Shown: positions 32,861 to 45,720 of the stretch, piece after piece
How the letters are laid out: each line of letters opens with the position of its first letter
Numbering within the stretch: the stretch's first letter is position 1
Assembly: GCF_905475465.1 (NCBI RefSeq)
Contig: NC_062247.1
Coordinates: 4,154,001-4,218,000 of the forward strand
Length of the DNA: 64,000 bases
Source: Pieris napi
Taxonomy: Eukaryota; Arthropoda; Insecta; Lepidoptera; Pieridae
Reading direction: 5' to 3'
Notes under the pieces: generated by a model
Database searches by the model: none
Told to the model about the DNA's origin: nothing
What the model saw: only the letters and a program-made list of their open reading frames with translations
Position numbers and translations under genes: made by a program

Positions 32861-34554
32861 TTAAAGTAACAACGCGAATGGAATTAGCAGTGCAATAGAA
32901 GTGATCCTTATCTTGAAACCAGAGTTTGGATGGCTTCCTAAACCTCCAACGACGGATCTGTTGATGTCTTCTTTTTCTGGTGGCCCTTTTACCATATCTT
33001 CGCCGCTGTCTTCTAAAATACTGTTGCTGTCCATGATCATGCCGATGTCGTTCTTTTCCACCGACGGTGGGAGAGGTGGTAGTACTGTTGTCGTCGTCGT
33101 TGTTGTTGTAGTGGTGGTAGTTGTTGTAGTTGTTGTTGGCACCAATGTGTTGTTAGACGTGTAGTAAATTTCGCCATAAACAGCCTCAACCTCCACGGTG
33201 TTTTCAATCCGCTCACCACGAATGTGTCTAGATCGAGCGTTATTGTCTTTATAGTATGTTGTGAGTTTAGCGGTATATTGAACATCACGATCCGTAGTGT
33301 TACCCCTGAAGCTAACGTTGCAAGCTGTGCCAGGTTCCAAGAATATCTGAAGCGTGTACAGCTCTTTCTTCTCCTCTTTGTAGGGGTTGGCCCATTCAAT
33401 TTGTGGAAATTGAGTGCCGTCGCTCATTTCTATTGTCGTGTTGAGCCCGATTGCTATTCCGTGCCCGTGACCCCAGGATAATGTGTAGTTGAATTTATAT
33501 TCTATTTCCGTTGTTACTGTTGCAGCGACGTCGTCATCATTTCTCAATAGTCTTTCTTCAAAGACTTGTGGGTCCGACTGTCGTACATGTTGTGTATGTA
33601 AGTCGAGTTCCACGTTATCCAATTTGTAACTAACCGGTTCCACTTCGATTAGAATTTCACCATTGTTTTCCACCAATTCGTTATTTTCTTCATCAAATGA
33701 TATAAGTTCGCCAACTGTGCTTTCGTAGTTAATTCTTCCGATATTGTGTGAATAACCAATGTTTGCCTTAATTCTTCCAACAAAAGTGGTATCGAGTGAA
33801 GAATCCACTGCAACAGCGCCGCTTGGTTTTGAGTTAAATTTGTACCAAGGCGTCCATATAATTAACGAGGCGTTTTCAATGTTCTCCATGACTTCGAATA
33901 TGGTGTAGCTTTTGGTCCCCGAAACTGCGCAGGAGTTGTAGTCGGGTCTTAACTGCCCAATCAACATGTCGCCTTCATGTCTTGTTCTGCAGAGGTATAT
34001 GGGCTCACCTAGAAAACAAGCAATTATCATTTAAAGTTAGACTAATCGGTATTATTATAAAACGTAGACTAAAGTTGGTACGGTTTTCATTATTTTGGAT
34101 TGAAATAACTTCATAGTCATGGTAACAAATCTGGTACTTATTTAAAACCAAGTTTCATAATAAATAAAAATGGCTTTTGTAAAAAATATTAAAAAGCAAA
34201 CGTAGTATAAAAAAAAGGTTTACTTGTTACAATTGATAAACCAATTTCTTTGAATCTTTCTCCAACTATATATATTATTTAAAACTGACCTTATTGTGCG
34301 CTAATTTTACTCAGAAGAAATAACGGGTTAATCTAGAGAATAATGTGTGTACCTGATTCTGTAATTGCCCCGATAACATAATTTTCCATGGCTTCATTCT
34401 TCAAGTTGGCCCATTTAAGCGTGCTGGAGGTGACGATTTGTTTTAGTCTAGCGTTAAATAGACCAACCCCAGCCTCACTAAGGACGGGAGCAGCCAAGGT
34501 CGTTACCAGTAGCCAAACCCAAAATCCACTCGAATAACTTCTAGTTCTCTCCAT
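32861..34554 (-). CDS. uzip: Unzipped-like GPI-anchored extracellular protein
   Basis: Two coding exons on the minus strand, 34554-34353 and 34008-32861, join in phase 1 (donor GTACAC, acceptor TTTTCTAG) to about 449 residues. An acceptor-like TTGTCCACAG just upstream of the ATG suggests a 5' UTR intron. The protein has a signal peptide (hydrophobic core FWVWLLVTTLAAPVL), then VTSSTLKWANL, GEPIYLCRTRHEGDMLIGQL, a central beta-rich region with several N-glycosylation sites (NAS, NYT, NTT, NVS, NTT, NNT), YTAKLTTYYKDNN, a run of 17 Thr, a Pro/acidic linker and a hydrophobic C-terminus (ITSIALLIPFALLL) typical of a GPI signal. This layout and the VTSSTL and LCR blocks recall Drosophila Unzipped, a neuronal cell-surface adhesion and axon-guidance factor. 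The name rests on memory of the family. A secreted, lipid-anchored surface protein is secure. Confidence 0.7.
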
Positions 34555-34563
34555 GATTGCAAT

Positions 34564-35368
34564 CTGTGGACAAGGAACAAAAATTGAATTATATTTTTAG
34601 TAATAAAAACAAAGACCTATCTATGGAATAAAATTATGTAGATATTCTTATAGCCCACAAAGTTTTCAAATAATGTATGGGATACGTAAAACAAATACTT
34701 CTGTGTCTGATGATTTTTAAGAGCTTGTGAGGTGAGAAAACTCCGCCAACTTATCTAAGAAGTACCATTTTGTTTAAAATTGGAACACGATAACTTCGTA
34801 CAAACAAGCGATAAATGTGGCCATGCGATCACTTTCAAACTCAATTTTCCTGACTGAATTACTGAAACAATTTTGCTCTGCGCTGGGGTGACGCTTTTCA
34901 TAGAACATACGTATATCCATGTACGCGGGTTGTTTGAGATTGTCTATGCAATGGCGAGTTTGTTATAATAATGACAGAACTTTAATGCATTTTGTATGTA
35001 AATTGAAGTTTTTTGAAATAACGGTCATCTCGACTTAAACAGAGTAAGTTACACAGTTTTTTTTTGCCTTAGAACTTAAAAATTTGGGTTATTCTTGTCC
35101 TCTAAAAATTGTCTGTTGCTTCTACTGTATTAGCTGCTGCCTTGACATCCTATGCCTCTGTAAAGCAAACCGCATTCCACGAGCTTTGTGATAGTAATTA
35201 TAAACTAATGAGTTATGAATAAGCGGTGGTCAAATATAATTACGATGCAGTTATTGATGCCCTCTTTACCTTCTGGGGTGGACTGAATGGCGCCAAACAA
35301 ATCGATTTTAAATGCTTACAGGTAACCGTTCTTGTTGCGTTTGAATAACCTTTATGGTTTTATGTCAT
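34564..35368. other. Upstream flank or 5' UTR intron of uzip-like gene
   Basis: No coding frame and no recognised repeat. It begins at the acceptor-like site before the uzip start codon. Confidence 0.35.
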
Positions 35369-35602
35369 CTATATACATATAAAAAATGAAACCCGTTTTC
35401 CGTTGTCACGACATAACATGAAAACGGCGTGACCGATTTGGCCAATTCTTTTTTTTAAATATTCTTTGAAGTACGAGCATGGTTCTTACGGAGAGAAAAA
35501 CTAAAAAAATTAAGTGAAAAAGTCTAAAAACAACACTTTTCTATATTCCCATACATAATATTCGTAATAATACTTAAAAGTCAATTTGAACTTTAATACC
35601 AT

Positions 35603-36124
35603 ACTAGCTGACCCGGCGCACTTTGTTCCACCTTACGGTCTAATAATATCGTGTTAACTTTAGTTAGACTTAGGATTTCATTCACATTAATACAAATTCT
35701 TTTTGCAAATATAGAAATGTTTTATTGCGTGCCATTGCGAAAGAAGAATGGCAGTTTTACACATTAGGCCTCTTCTCTCGAGCGCCAATGCACTTTCTGA
35801 TATACAACATTTTTTGATGAGGTAACTTCGATCAAGATCAAACCATGCATCTCCTCATTCACCTCAAGATCGGAATTTCTTGAACTGACACGAATTCGAC
35901 GTAAAAATGATGCGTAGTTTTGTCAACGGATGGCACCACATGCTGTTTGCATTCGTAAAATTAATTTACTCATTTATTGTTATTCGATAACTTATCCGAT
36001 ATTTTAGTACTTATTCTGCTATTCGGAGTTGAGCAGAATCCATTAAAAAAGATATAACTAACATCGGTCCAGCCGTTCTCGAGTTATAAGTGTTGTAACA
36101 AACACGACTTTCTTTTATATATAT
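35603..36124 (+). repeat. 'ACTAGCTGACCCGGC' retroposon-like repeat, first of two tandem copies
   Basis: It starts ACTAGCTGACCCGGCGCACT and ends ACACGACTTTCTTTTATATA, about 520 bp. No coding frame. It shares CCATTGCGAAAGAAGAATGG, TTCTTGAACTGACACGAATT and GGTCCAGCCGTTCTCGAGTT with the next copy. Confidence 0.8.
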
Positions 36125-36666
36125 ACTAGCTGACCTGGCTAACTTCGTTCCGCCCTACAACCTTATAATATCGTTGTTACTTTAATTTAACTTATTTTAG
36201 GATTTCATTAATGTTAAGTATTACATTAATACAACTTTTTTGCAAATACAGAAATGTTTTATTGCTTGCCATTGCGAAAGAAGAATGGCAGTTTTACACA
36301 TTAGGCATCTTCTCTCTAGCGTCAATATGGCGATACTGCATGTTAAGCACTTTCTGATATCCAACATCTTTTGATCAGGATCAAAGCATGGTTATGCATC
36401 TCCTCATTCACCTCAAGATCGGAATTTCTTGAACTGACACGAATTCGACGTAAAATGATGCGTAGTTTTGGCACCATATGGTTTTTGCATTCGTAAAATT
36501 AATTAATTAATTTATTGTTATTCGATAACTTATCCGATATTTTATTGCTTATTCTGCTATTCGGGACGGAAACAAATCCAACAAATCAAAAACCATGGCA
36601 ATCGGTCCAGCCGTTCTCGAGTTATAAGTGTTGTAACAAACACGACTTTCTTTTATATATATAGAT
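36125..36666 (+). repeat. 'ACTAGCTGACCTGGC' retroposon-like repeat, second tandem copy
   Basis: About 540 bp. It starts inside the TATA tail of the preceding copy, ends TTTCTTTTATATATATAGAT and is more similar to the inverted copy at 62312-62828 than to its tandem neighbour (both read AACTTCGTTCCGCCCTACAA at the 5' end). Confidence 0.8.
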
Positions 36667-36862
36667 ATACCATAAAGTTCAAGTGTTAGTGGAGGGGTTC
36701 CGGGAAGGTAAATTTTTATTTTTTGACATAATGTATTTGTTGTCTTATCAACTTTCTTTTTTTTATCTTAGCTAGACCGGTGTCCCGAATAGCAGAATAA
36801 GTATTTAAAAAAAATAAAAAATCGACTGTTAGACGGTACGATGTTCGCCAGGCCAGCTCGTA

Positions 36863-39310
36863 GATATATGAAAAAACAACGATTGCCGAAGATATCACAA
36901 ATGTTATCTGAAACGCAATGTTTAGAACCAAATATAATAGTCAAGTGTAAATTAAGCTAAGTTTCACATAAATATAATGAGAAGGAATATTGCGAGGTAA
37001 AAACAGATTTTTAGAAAAAGTAAATATAAACAAGGAAATAGTCTCGCGCCTTATCTACCCCAATAATTTATTATATCGCACGTAAATCAAGAGGGTTAGA
37101 TTGAGATTTCGAAATCCTTCAGAAAAATAGGACTAAATAAAATTGAATTTCTTCTAGTAAAATTCTTCATGCTGCAGTATAGGATAAAATATTACAAGAA
37201 ATCTTAAAAGTTTACTGATTTAGATGTCTAGAGTATATCTATCTTGACATATTTGTGTACTTGTTTCCCTGTTTTTTATAGAATTGCCCATCGTCGCCTA
37301 TTGAATTGTCGGTCGTGTCTTTCAAACTTTGAAAATTTTCTTACGGAAATCGATCTCAGGTCCTTTGGGTAAAACAAAGCGGTTACTTCATGGACTCGGA
37401 ATATAGAGCATATTTAGAACTTTAAAATTTAGTTTATATCATAAAAAACGACCTTAAAGTATTTTTACTATAAATTTTATTACGCAATACAAATTTGTTG
37501 CAATTAATTATCATTTTTATGTATGCTAATTTCATGGCCGTTGAGTTGTCGAACATGTTTGCGCTTAAACTAAGCTTTATTGACAGTCGTATTTAAATAA
37601 TATGAATATCAGTATAATAATCTTAAATAATCCTAGGTATATTTTTTAAATGTAAAAACTATAATTATTTTATTTATTTACCATCATCACCCGTTGGCAC
37701 TTGGCAAGTCATATCTTATATAACTTATTGAACCATACCCTAACTGAACTATTTTATCTTCTTTATATATAACTAAAGACCGCCCTACATTATAATAGAA
37801 GATACAAAACCGAACTGGAATGGGAGTGCCTAAAATGTAAATACAGCAGTGGGCACTGACGGCCGCACTGCGACCGAGCTTTTAAACAAATCGATGTTTC
37901 AATATTTGAAGAGGAAACTTTAGCCTTTACCGAATTTTACAAACGCACGCTCTCTTCCCTAATATTTCTTTTTTGCTATCCTTTTGAGGTAAATAGCTGT
38001 TGCTTATACGTGTTCGCATACCACAGACTAAATAATGATTTAGATAATGGTTTTATCTACTTTACAGATCACAAATTTCTATAATAATCTCAAATTCATT
38101 CTACGTCTGTTTTCGTCACAGCGAAGAATGAATTTGACAAGACACGAAGAGTACTTTAGTTAATAGTACAATTAGACTAATTTATTTCTTATAATGGTTT
38201 TGGAAAATATATATTTAATATGTATTACCTTTATATAGAGACATTGACATAACAATTAATTTAATAACGTATATCTAGTTGGCATTTGTTTTATAAAAAA
38301 TAGAGTAATTTGTTCTTTTATTCAGTACCTAGCGTACTGTACAAGTTACTAATTGATTTAATTAAATTTAATTACATTTTTATAATTCCTTCCACAATAT
38401 CTTAAAGTAGCACAGCGTACATATGTAGCATTCAATTACAAAGAACGTACAATGTCATAGATATTGAAACTAATTTATTTAATTTAATTTAATAACTCCA
38501 ATTGACACGGACCATTACATTTGACATAAATCCCAACGCCCCTGCGCCATTTGTTTAATCTTTATAAGCATGTTGTAGTGTTAAAGAATTTACATATATA
38601 TTTTACTTTAAAATTTATATTATGATTGTATACGCGACACTTTTATTAAAAATACATAGGCCTAAACGATCTTATAATTACATAGTGTCCTTGGAACCGT
38701 GTAATTAATTTAATTAAAACCTTTTTTAATATAGGTAAACGCGTATTTACATAACTCAACGATTAGAGCATTTTCGATATTGGTCCCGACATTCGAGCAT
38801 TGGTGACTTTAAGGACAGAACAACAAATTGACAGAGAAAAGAAATAAATGATTTTATCAATAAGCTGTTATATTACAACGCATATCGATTAAAATTTTAC
38901 TTTTATAACGTTTAAGCAAGATTTTAGACGCTATATCAAGCTAAATAGTGTTTTGGGCAAAGGTTATCGTGAATTTCGACATTGACGTACGTATGTTTTG
39001 TTATTAATCTCAATATAAAAGTGCCGAGGGGCTATTTCTAAGAATGCGTGTCATCGCGGAAGGAAGTTCGGTTTAGCAGGTGTCCCATGTATTAATTACA
39101 AATACAACAGTACATACAGAAAAAACTTATCAACCGGCTTCATAGCACAGACGAATTCTATTTGTTTATCTCAATGTTCTAAGTTTTCTGGAAACAAGAA
39201 AATAAATTCGCTGCTCGGAGAGAGTCTGCTCTATATACAGATAACAATTATTCATATATACAAATACAGGTTACAGCTATATTTTGAATAACTTTGAAAT
39301 TTTTTTATAA
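36863..39310. other. 2.4 kb without a recognised gene
   Basis: AT-rich. I find no convincing frame, repeat or RNA gene. Confidence 0.35.
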
Positions 39311-39530
39311 AACAGAGGGGCAAACGGGCAGGAGGCTAACTAGAGTGATACCGCCGCATATGAACATTCTCAATGCCAGATGGCTCGCGAGTGTTTTGTC
39401 GGCCTGTTAAGAATTGGTACGCTCTTTTCTTGAAGGACTGTAAGTCAAATTGGTTCGGAAATACTTCAGTGGGCATCTGGTGCAAAAAAAAACGCTCAGT
39501 TGTGGAATGACGTACGTCGAGGTGATGCAC
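39311..39530 (-). mobile_element. 3' fragment of Daphne/CR1-like LINE
   Basis: The minus strand encodes HHLDVRHSTTERFFLHQMPT and then PTEVFPNQFDLQSFKKRAYQ, close to the C-terminus of the LINE frame at 8592 (RRSTTERF, EVFPNQFDLGSFKKRAY) with an internal deletion. It is a 5'-truncated, decayed copy. Confidence 0.85.
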
Positions 39531-42389
39531 TGACAGACAAGTAAGCTGCCAATTTCGGAGGGATACGTGGTTTTGCAATATGAAGTACAATTTATATTGT
39601 ATTAGCATAGTCATTGACCACTAAGAGTTGAAGATTATTACAGTAGTAATATCGCTATTAAATCGTTCGTAGTATCGTATCGTTGGTTTGGGGTACTTAA
39701 AGGTATACAAACGACCTATTCTCTGACCTCGATCAGGCCGTTTCAGAGGAGTTTGGTTAAAACACTGGGACACGAGAATTTTATGTTTGATTCTTGCAAG
39801 TATAACAAGAGACTTAATTTGAGACAGAGAAAAACGAAAAATTACAATACGCAAAAGAAAGTTCCCTGTATATGAGTGACATTGGCTCTGTGACTCCAAC
39901 ACAATACCCTTCAGCCCTTCGACAGACACTTGTCTAGCACTAGACGAGGGGAGCTTTCAATAAAACAAGAAAATCTCTTGTCGGTTTTCTCCCTAAGTCT
40001 ATATTTCGCTAACCAAACAAAAATCCTGCATTAGGCAATTTGAGGGGGAATCGGAGGTACTAAGTTTTGCCAAATGAGGGCTTTATCGTCATGATTTATT
40101 TGGATGACATCATTCTTGAATTTACTAGTAAAGTTTTACGATGCGACCCTAACATTGAAGGTCGTTTTTGTTGTACGATTTGCAAGGACAAAATTGTATG
40201 GCGCATGAATTCATCACATCACACAAATGTGCACCACAGACCGAAAATCGTTCCTTATTTGGAACTGGAGTATTGGTCTTAGTAGAAGTTGTGGAGTTCG
40301 ACCTCCTTATGGACAGAGATCTATGTCTGTAGACAAACATATACATAGGTACATATGTATCATAATATTATACACTTCTTATTGATGTTTATAATAAATA
40401 ACAATGTTTATACATGTATAATAACGGCATAAGTGTTGAGGCTTCACAGAAATGATTTATCGAATGGCTCGAGGTGACAGATTTGGTTACGAACACACCA
40501 TTGTACACCATTCGTCAACATCCATTCATGAACACAAAGACTCATCAGTCACACTAATTAAGTACAGTTAGGGTTTATTTTCAGTTTGTTGCATACAAAA
40601 TATCCGTATTACTTTCAGTTGCAGATAACTATCTTTTTGTTGTAAATTAATTTTTAATATGTGTAAAAAGACAACTTAATTGCTTTGTTACAAGTAACAT
40701 TTGCTTATCAATATTTATATACCAAAGTAGCAGACACATGTTTGTCCTAAATACAAAACAAAAACATCTAATTGTAAACCATTCTCGAATTCACTTGAAA
40801 ACACAAAACCTTTTAAAATCGGTTCAGTTGTTTAGGGGTTTAATTAAAACACACGCATAGGAATTTTATATAGTATATAAAGATTGAGAACTTAGATATT
40901 TAAAATATCGATAGACCATTCAAACACTGCCATTTTTTTGGGATTTGAATCTCTGAGGTTAATTTTAAAATCTGTTACCATTAAATATTAACAAAAATGT
41001 CGCGTTTAAACTATATAAAGGTTTTAAGTGTTAAAATATAGAACTTGATTTGAGTATCTCGAATATGGAAATATTAAATTAATTCCTCTTAGATGCATTT
41101 AGAGCAGCCCTCTCCACACATTTACCGCTATCATTAATCCGATTAACATAGCAACCAATAATACGATTCCCGCCTGCTTATGTATCGGATTAGAAAATTC
41201 ACCATATCGCTTTATTACCATTATATACTTAATCCCTATTTATATATGTACGAAATAACATAAAAAGTCTGTTTCTTATTAGATAAAAGAAGGGCATTAT
41301 GTGCTTTTGTGTGTATGTTACTCCGATTGTTCAATTAAATATTATTAAGTGTAGTATTTACGAGGTTACGAAATGGTTGACACATATATATAAATATGCT
41401 AAGTAGTATTTTCATCACCGACTGTAAATAAATAAAGTAAAATATTTTAACTGGAGTTAAGTTCGGTGGCGGTTGTTGTTGATATGTTCAAATATGGCTT
41501 TAATTGTTTAAAACGTGGGGTTGCGACGCTAAAAAAAAACTACGGTTCTTAAATCTAAGTGACATTATAAGTGTCACTTCGACCTTTTTGGATATTATTG
41601 GAAACGAGTACGGAAACGACTTTATGTGTGAAAAAATCTAAAGGGCTCATTTAAGCTTCAAGTGTGCTATGATTGGTAACATTTGGTTTACCCTTCTAAT
41701 TATTATATTAACTAAAATATATAGGAAACTTAACTTACGTTAGGTTACTGGTTACACATAAACTTTTTGTTGTCTTTTATCAATAATTTTTAAGTCTCTT
41801 CTATTGATTTTATTTGTTTAGTCTTTTGAACATCATATTTAAAATTAGTTATCCGCTACTATAATAGCTAAATTCTAATTCGACGCGAAGCTATAAAATA
41901 TATAGGTATATATTATTAACAAAGACATATCATCTGTAAAATCGGCCGTTTATTTTTAGCTATGAATGCAGAGACATAAATTATAATTAAATGCAATAAT
42001 TTTATAACTGTTATCGCTTACATTAAAAGCTTGACGATAAATCAATGATAACCACGTTATCGATCACTAGCTTTTGCCTACGGTTTCACTCGCAAGCTAT
42101 AAATAACCGACTTTCGTCACGCACTGGCGACGTTTTAGTGCAAAGGTCGTTCGTACAAAATTGGGTGTTAAAAATCGTAGGTAAAGATTTACTTGTGAAC
42201 ATTTATTACAAATACCGACCGATTTATTACATGATTGTCACCAGAATCATGCTGAAATTGCTTTGCATGGGTAGGTATAAATTTTAAAATACGATCTAGT
42301 CGAAATACCATTATCCTAAGCCTCTCTGTTCTTTATTCACAAAACGTGTCGAATGGCTACGAGATATAATTTTTGGAAAAGATTTGGAA
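39531..42389. other. 2.9 kb without a recognised gene
   Basis: It includes a short repeat fragment at 39728-39785 (tail of the 29971 type) and, at about 40790-40885, a fragment reading TTTTAAAATCGGTTCAGTTG then TATATAGTATATAAAGATTG, another such tail. No gene seen. Confidence 0.4.
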
Positions 42390-42570
42390 GAGTCGTTTTT
42401 TATTTATTTATAGTTCGTTACCTTATACAAATAAATACATATAAAAAAAGCAGGTAACATAAGTTACTAGACAACGGGCGATTTCTTCCAGGCAACCCTA
42501 ATATGGAACAATAAAAAAAGAAACACCCACAGAGGGTAAAGTACAAGAAGTGCCTAAATAATTAACAAAT
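42390..42570 (-). repeat. LINE 3' fragment
   Basis: It shares ACAACGGGCGATTTCTTCCA and GTACAAGAAGTGCCTAA with 29840-29955. The orientation is taken as minus because the poly-T side (TTTTTTATTTATTTAT) is on the left. Confidence 0.5.
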
Positions 42571-44544
42571 ACTCAAACTCAAAATAACATATAACACTAC
42601 CTATAACTAAAATAAAGTAAAATCTAAACAAAAATCAAATAAATAAACAATAATATGTAAAAACAAAAATTTCAAAGCTAATCCAAGGGTTAATTGAGTA
42701 ACAATTAATATATATAAGTAGTAGCTAATTACGCGGCAGAAGAAAAATGATCAAAAAGAAGATTTTTAAACAAAATTTAAAGATAGCTCGTCTGATATTA
42801 ATACGTAAGGAAGTCCATAGCCGGATACTTTGCACAGTAAATGAGGAGTGATAGAATTCAGTCGTTACTTAATTTTAAATTTAGAATATAATTGTAAAAT
42901 TGTTATGACGAATAGTGCTGTCCTTGTATCAATAAAATGAGTCTTACTTATGAAAATGGTGACACCATCACGACTAGGCTTTTAACCCAATTTCGTTCAG
43001 CTTAGCCAGCATTCAGTTGGGTCAGCTTTAGTGGATAGACAATTAAGTTAATTAAATGACTCCCTTCGAGCCTCTACCTTATTTATACACCCACTTACGC
43101 AAGGCCATAGAAGAATGTTTATTAAATACGCGATAATATATACGAATATGTAAGAACAAAGAACACCATAGTGGTCAAATTTTAGATCCAAATTAGGATT
43201 TACTATAGAAAACACAACAAAATTCTACGAATCGAAACAAAACATCGCCCCTCATGAAACAACTGACCGCATTTATCCATTCTCTTAATGTCCTGTAATC
43301 CACAAATCAACATTCCGAACAGGGACTAGCAAATGCACTCGAATGCTAAGAGCATATTTGACCTGGATCTGAAATACTATGCGCGTGAGATGGGCTATTT
43401 ACAAACGCAATTATGCCGGTAATAGCATCGTTATCAAGTGTATTATTATCACTGGCTTTCACCGGTGAGCTTTGTTCGAAAGCTAGGGCAAGGCTGAATT
43501 GAAAATCACGTATTTGGTACTATGATAGAGACAATGGTGCATTCATAGTGCATAGAAATAGAAAATAGTGTCACCTTGATGACAGGAATAAATAGTCGGA
43601 ACATGAAAAATTGTGCCACCCTTTGTTACCTAAACTTTAAATGAGGCTAAATAAGCGTCAAATTAACGATAAATATAAAATGTAGGTTATTTACTGTATA
43701 TTAGAAAAAATAATTTGTATAATGTATATATAAATGTTTAACTTCTGTACTTTCAAGCTGTTAATATTGCTAGTCAATTGCTTAATAAATCAGACATTTA
43801 TAATTCTTTATTAAAAATAAAAATGGGTTCAATGAGAAAAATCTCAGTTCAAAGGTAAAAGGATCCTATAACGGCTATAACGGCCACCAACGAGATTTTA
43901 GTATTGAAAATAGCACTATAAAAATCGAGTAGTGGACTCAAAGGAACATTTATCAGCTGGCAATAAATCAATCAATACGTCTGTGTCATTGGAGTCTGGA
44001 GGCGCCTGGCTGATATATGTAACACGATATATTTACTTGACTTGACTATTTAACGAATGGCTATGGAATAATAGTAAACTAAATTGTATAGTTGTGCTAA
44101 AACGACAGGTATATATCCAATGCCATAGAACAGAGAATGGTGGCACGGTTTCCATTTCCGACGAATAAGGTATGAATAATAAGAAAATTAAATATAAAGA
44201 GGTTTTAAATCTTAAATATTTTGGTGAGAGAGAATGATAAGGTTACTTAATTTAAATAACAATTATTATGATAATTAACAAAAAAATCCTTATACATCTT
44301 TGAAACAACGTATTTTTCTTTTCTTATAGCACTGAACTGCAATACAAAATAGATTTTATATTAGCGTGATGCTCCACAGCGCTGCGCAAACGCACTGGTC
44401 CAAAACCATCTGATATCGTGGGAATTAACTTCTAAAAATAGTTTTATTTGTCATACTGTATTACCTTAAAAACAATTCTGATTCATTTATGAAATGATAA
44501 GAGACAATAACTAGTTACTAGAGTAACCGCAACTGAGTCATTTT
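42571..44544. other. 2 kb without a recognised gene
   Basis: AT-rich. No frame, RNA gene or repeat recognised. Confidence 0.35.
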
Positions 44545-44622
44545 ATAAGTCATCATTGCCAGTTCTCGCCCGCTCTACGGCCTTGATTTGAGAACTGGCA
44601 GTAAATGTAAATGTAAATTAAA
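44545..44622 (+). repeat. Fragment of LINE/SINE 3' end
   Basis: GCCAGTTCTCGCCCGCTCTA, CCTTGATTTGAGAACTGGCA and AGTAAATGTAAATG match 50450-50505. A short decayed piece adjoining the next MITE. Confidence 0.6.
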
Positions 44623-44631
44623 TTCTTATTT

Positions 44632-44967
44632 TTGAAGTTATACTTCTTTAGGCGCGTTATGAAAAATTGATGAGAGTGAAATTTTACGATGCGCGCCCAC
44701 CGTGACACAAAATTAACAGAATGAAGTTGCCCACGGAAAATGCTACCGCATTGGACATAATTTAAAAACGACATTCGAATAATAATAGAATTTATGTTAC
44801 ACTTAATGTAAGAGAATACATAATAATAAATATTTATTTATTTAATTTTTCAAATGTAAACTGAACTTTATTGACTATAATGACTCCTTTTCCAGTCTTT
44901 GATTATTTAATTGTAATTAACGCAAAGAAGTATAACTTCTTACGCGCGTACATAAGTACACGCACCC
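44632..44967. mobile_element. MITE with GAAGTTATACTTCTTT ends
   Basis: TGAAGTTATACTTCTTTAGG at 44632 is inverted as CAAAGAAGTATAACTTCTTA near 44924, followed by CGCGCGTACATAAGTACACG. The middle (GAAATTTTACGATGCGCGC and GAAGTTGCCCACGGAAAATG) is non-coding. It has the same plan as 12068-12651. Confidence 0.7.
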
Positions 44968-45447
44968 TTTTTTTTAAATATTGACGTTTATAATATTTAA
45001 TCATTTAAGTAATGTAAGTACGTAAAAATCGAGATATCTATTGTATTTGGATAATCCTTATAGATATAAAATGTTTTTAATCTAAAAGAAATATAATAAG
45101 CTTAAGGTTTGATGAAATACTGCTGCATCACGCAATACCTGTCCACTGCCCTAGATAGTAGCAAAAAATCCATTAAGCTAATATCAGCTTTTACTCGCGG
45201 GAAAACTTACCGTTACAATTAATTTACGAACAGTATATCCGGTCTGTATTGTTGCTTTGGTATTGTGAACTGCCATCAACTAAATCTACAGTGCATAACG
45301 TGCTGATTGAGATAAAATATGCATTCACGCCTGCGTTTCCGTTGGCAAATATTAGCAAACTGTCAGTGTCTATACATAGACGTTAAAATAATGAGTTATT
45401 CTAAATTCTATGTTTAAATATCTGTATTATATAGGAAATATGTACTG
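44968..45447. other. Non-coding stretch
   Basis: Nothing recognised. Confidence 0.35.
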
Positions 45448-45720
45448 GAGCAGTGTTGGCCTAGTTCAGTGTGAGACTCTTCCTGAGGTTATAGATTCGG
45501 GTTCGAATAGACTTTCAGTCTATATGCGCATTTAACACTCGCTCGTACGGTGCAGGAATAAATCGTAAGCACACTCATGTCTTAGACCCAAAAAGTCACC
45601 GACGCGTGTCAGGCACAGAAGGCTGATCACCTATTTGAAAAAGCAAATGTTCAGATACAGAAATCTTAGGGTCTAACCTAAAATTTGTTTGGTTTTAGCG
45701 CTAGTGGTTTTTGTAGGTTC
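45448..45720 (+). mobile_element. tRNA-derived SINE
   Basis: GAGCAGTGTTGGCCTAG contains an A box, and TTCGGGTTCGAATAG a B box. TATGCGCATTTAACACTCGC, CATGTCTTAGACCCAAAAAG and GTGTCAGGCACAGAAGGCTG follow in the order known for a widespread lepidopteran SINE family. Confidence 0.8.

Larger units (their letters stand above)
35369..36862 (-). repeat. Inverted copy of the 28062 repeat, split by two inserted repeats
   Basis: 35378-35602 and 36674-36860 are the two halves (minus orientation) of the 28062-28488 repeat. Between them lie two plus-strand repeats (35603-36666). ATACCAT occurs on both sides of the insertion (35596-35602, 36667-36673) and once in the uninterrupted copy, so it is a target-site duplication. 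Confidence 0.8.

Noticed and set aside
32901..33164. Plus-strand frame with a poly-Val run
   Set aside because: Antisense shadow of the Thr run of the uzip-like gene.
40067..40282. Frame with IVMIYLDDIIL, like the YLDD motif of a reverse transcriptase
   Set aside because: Only this short motif fits. Neither the residues before nor after match a retroelement, and no LTR, TIR or further frame is near.
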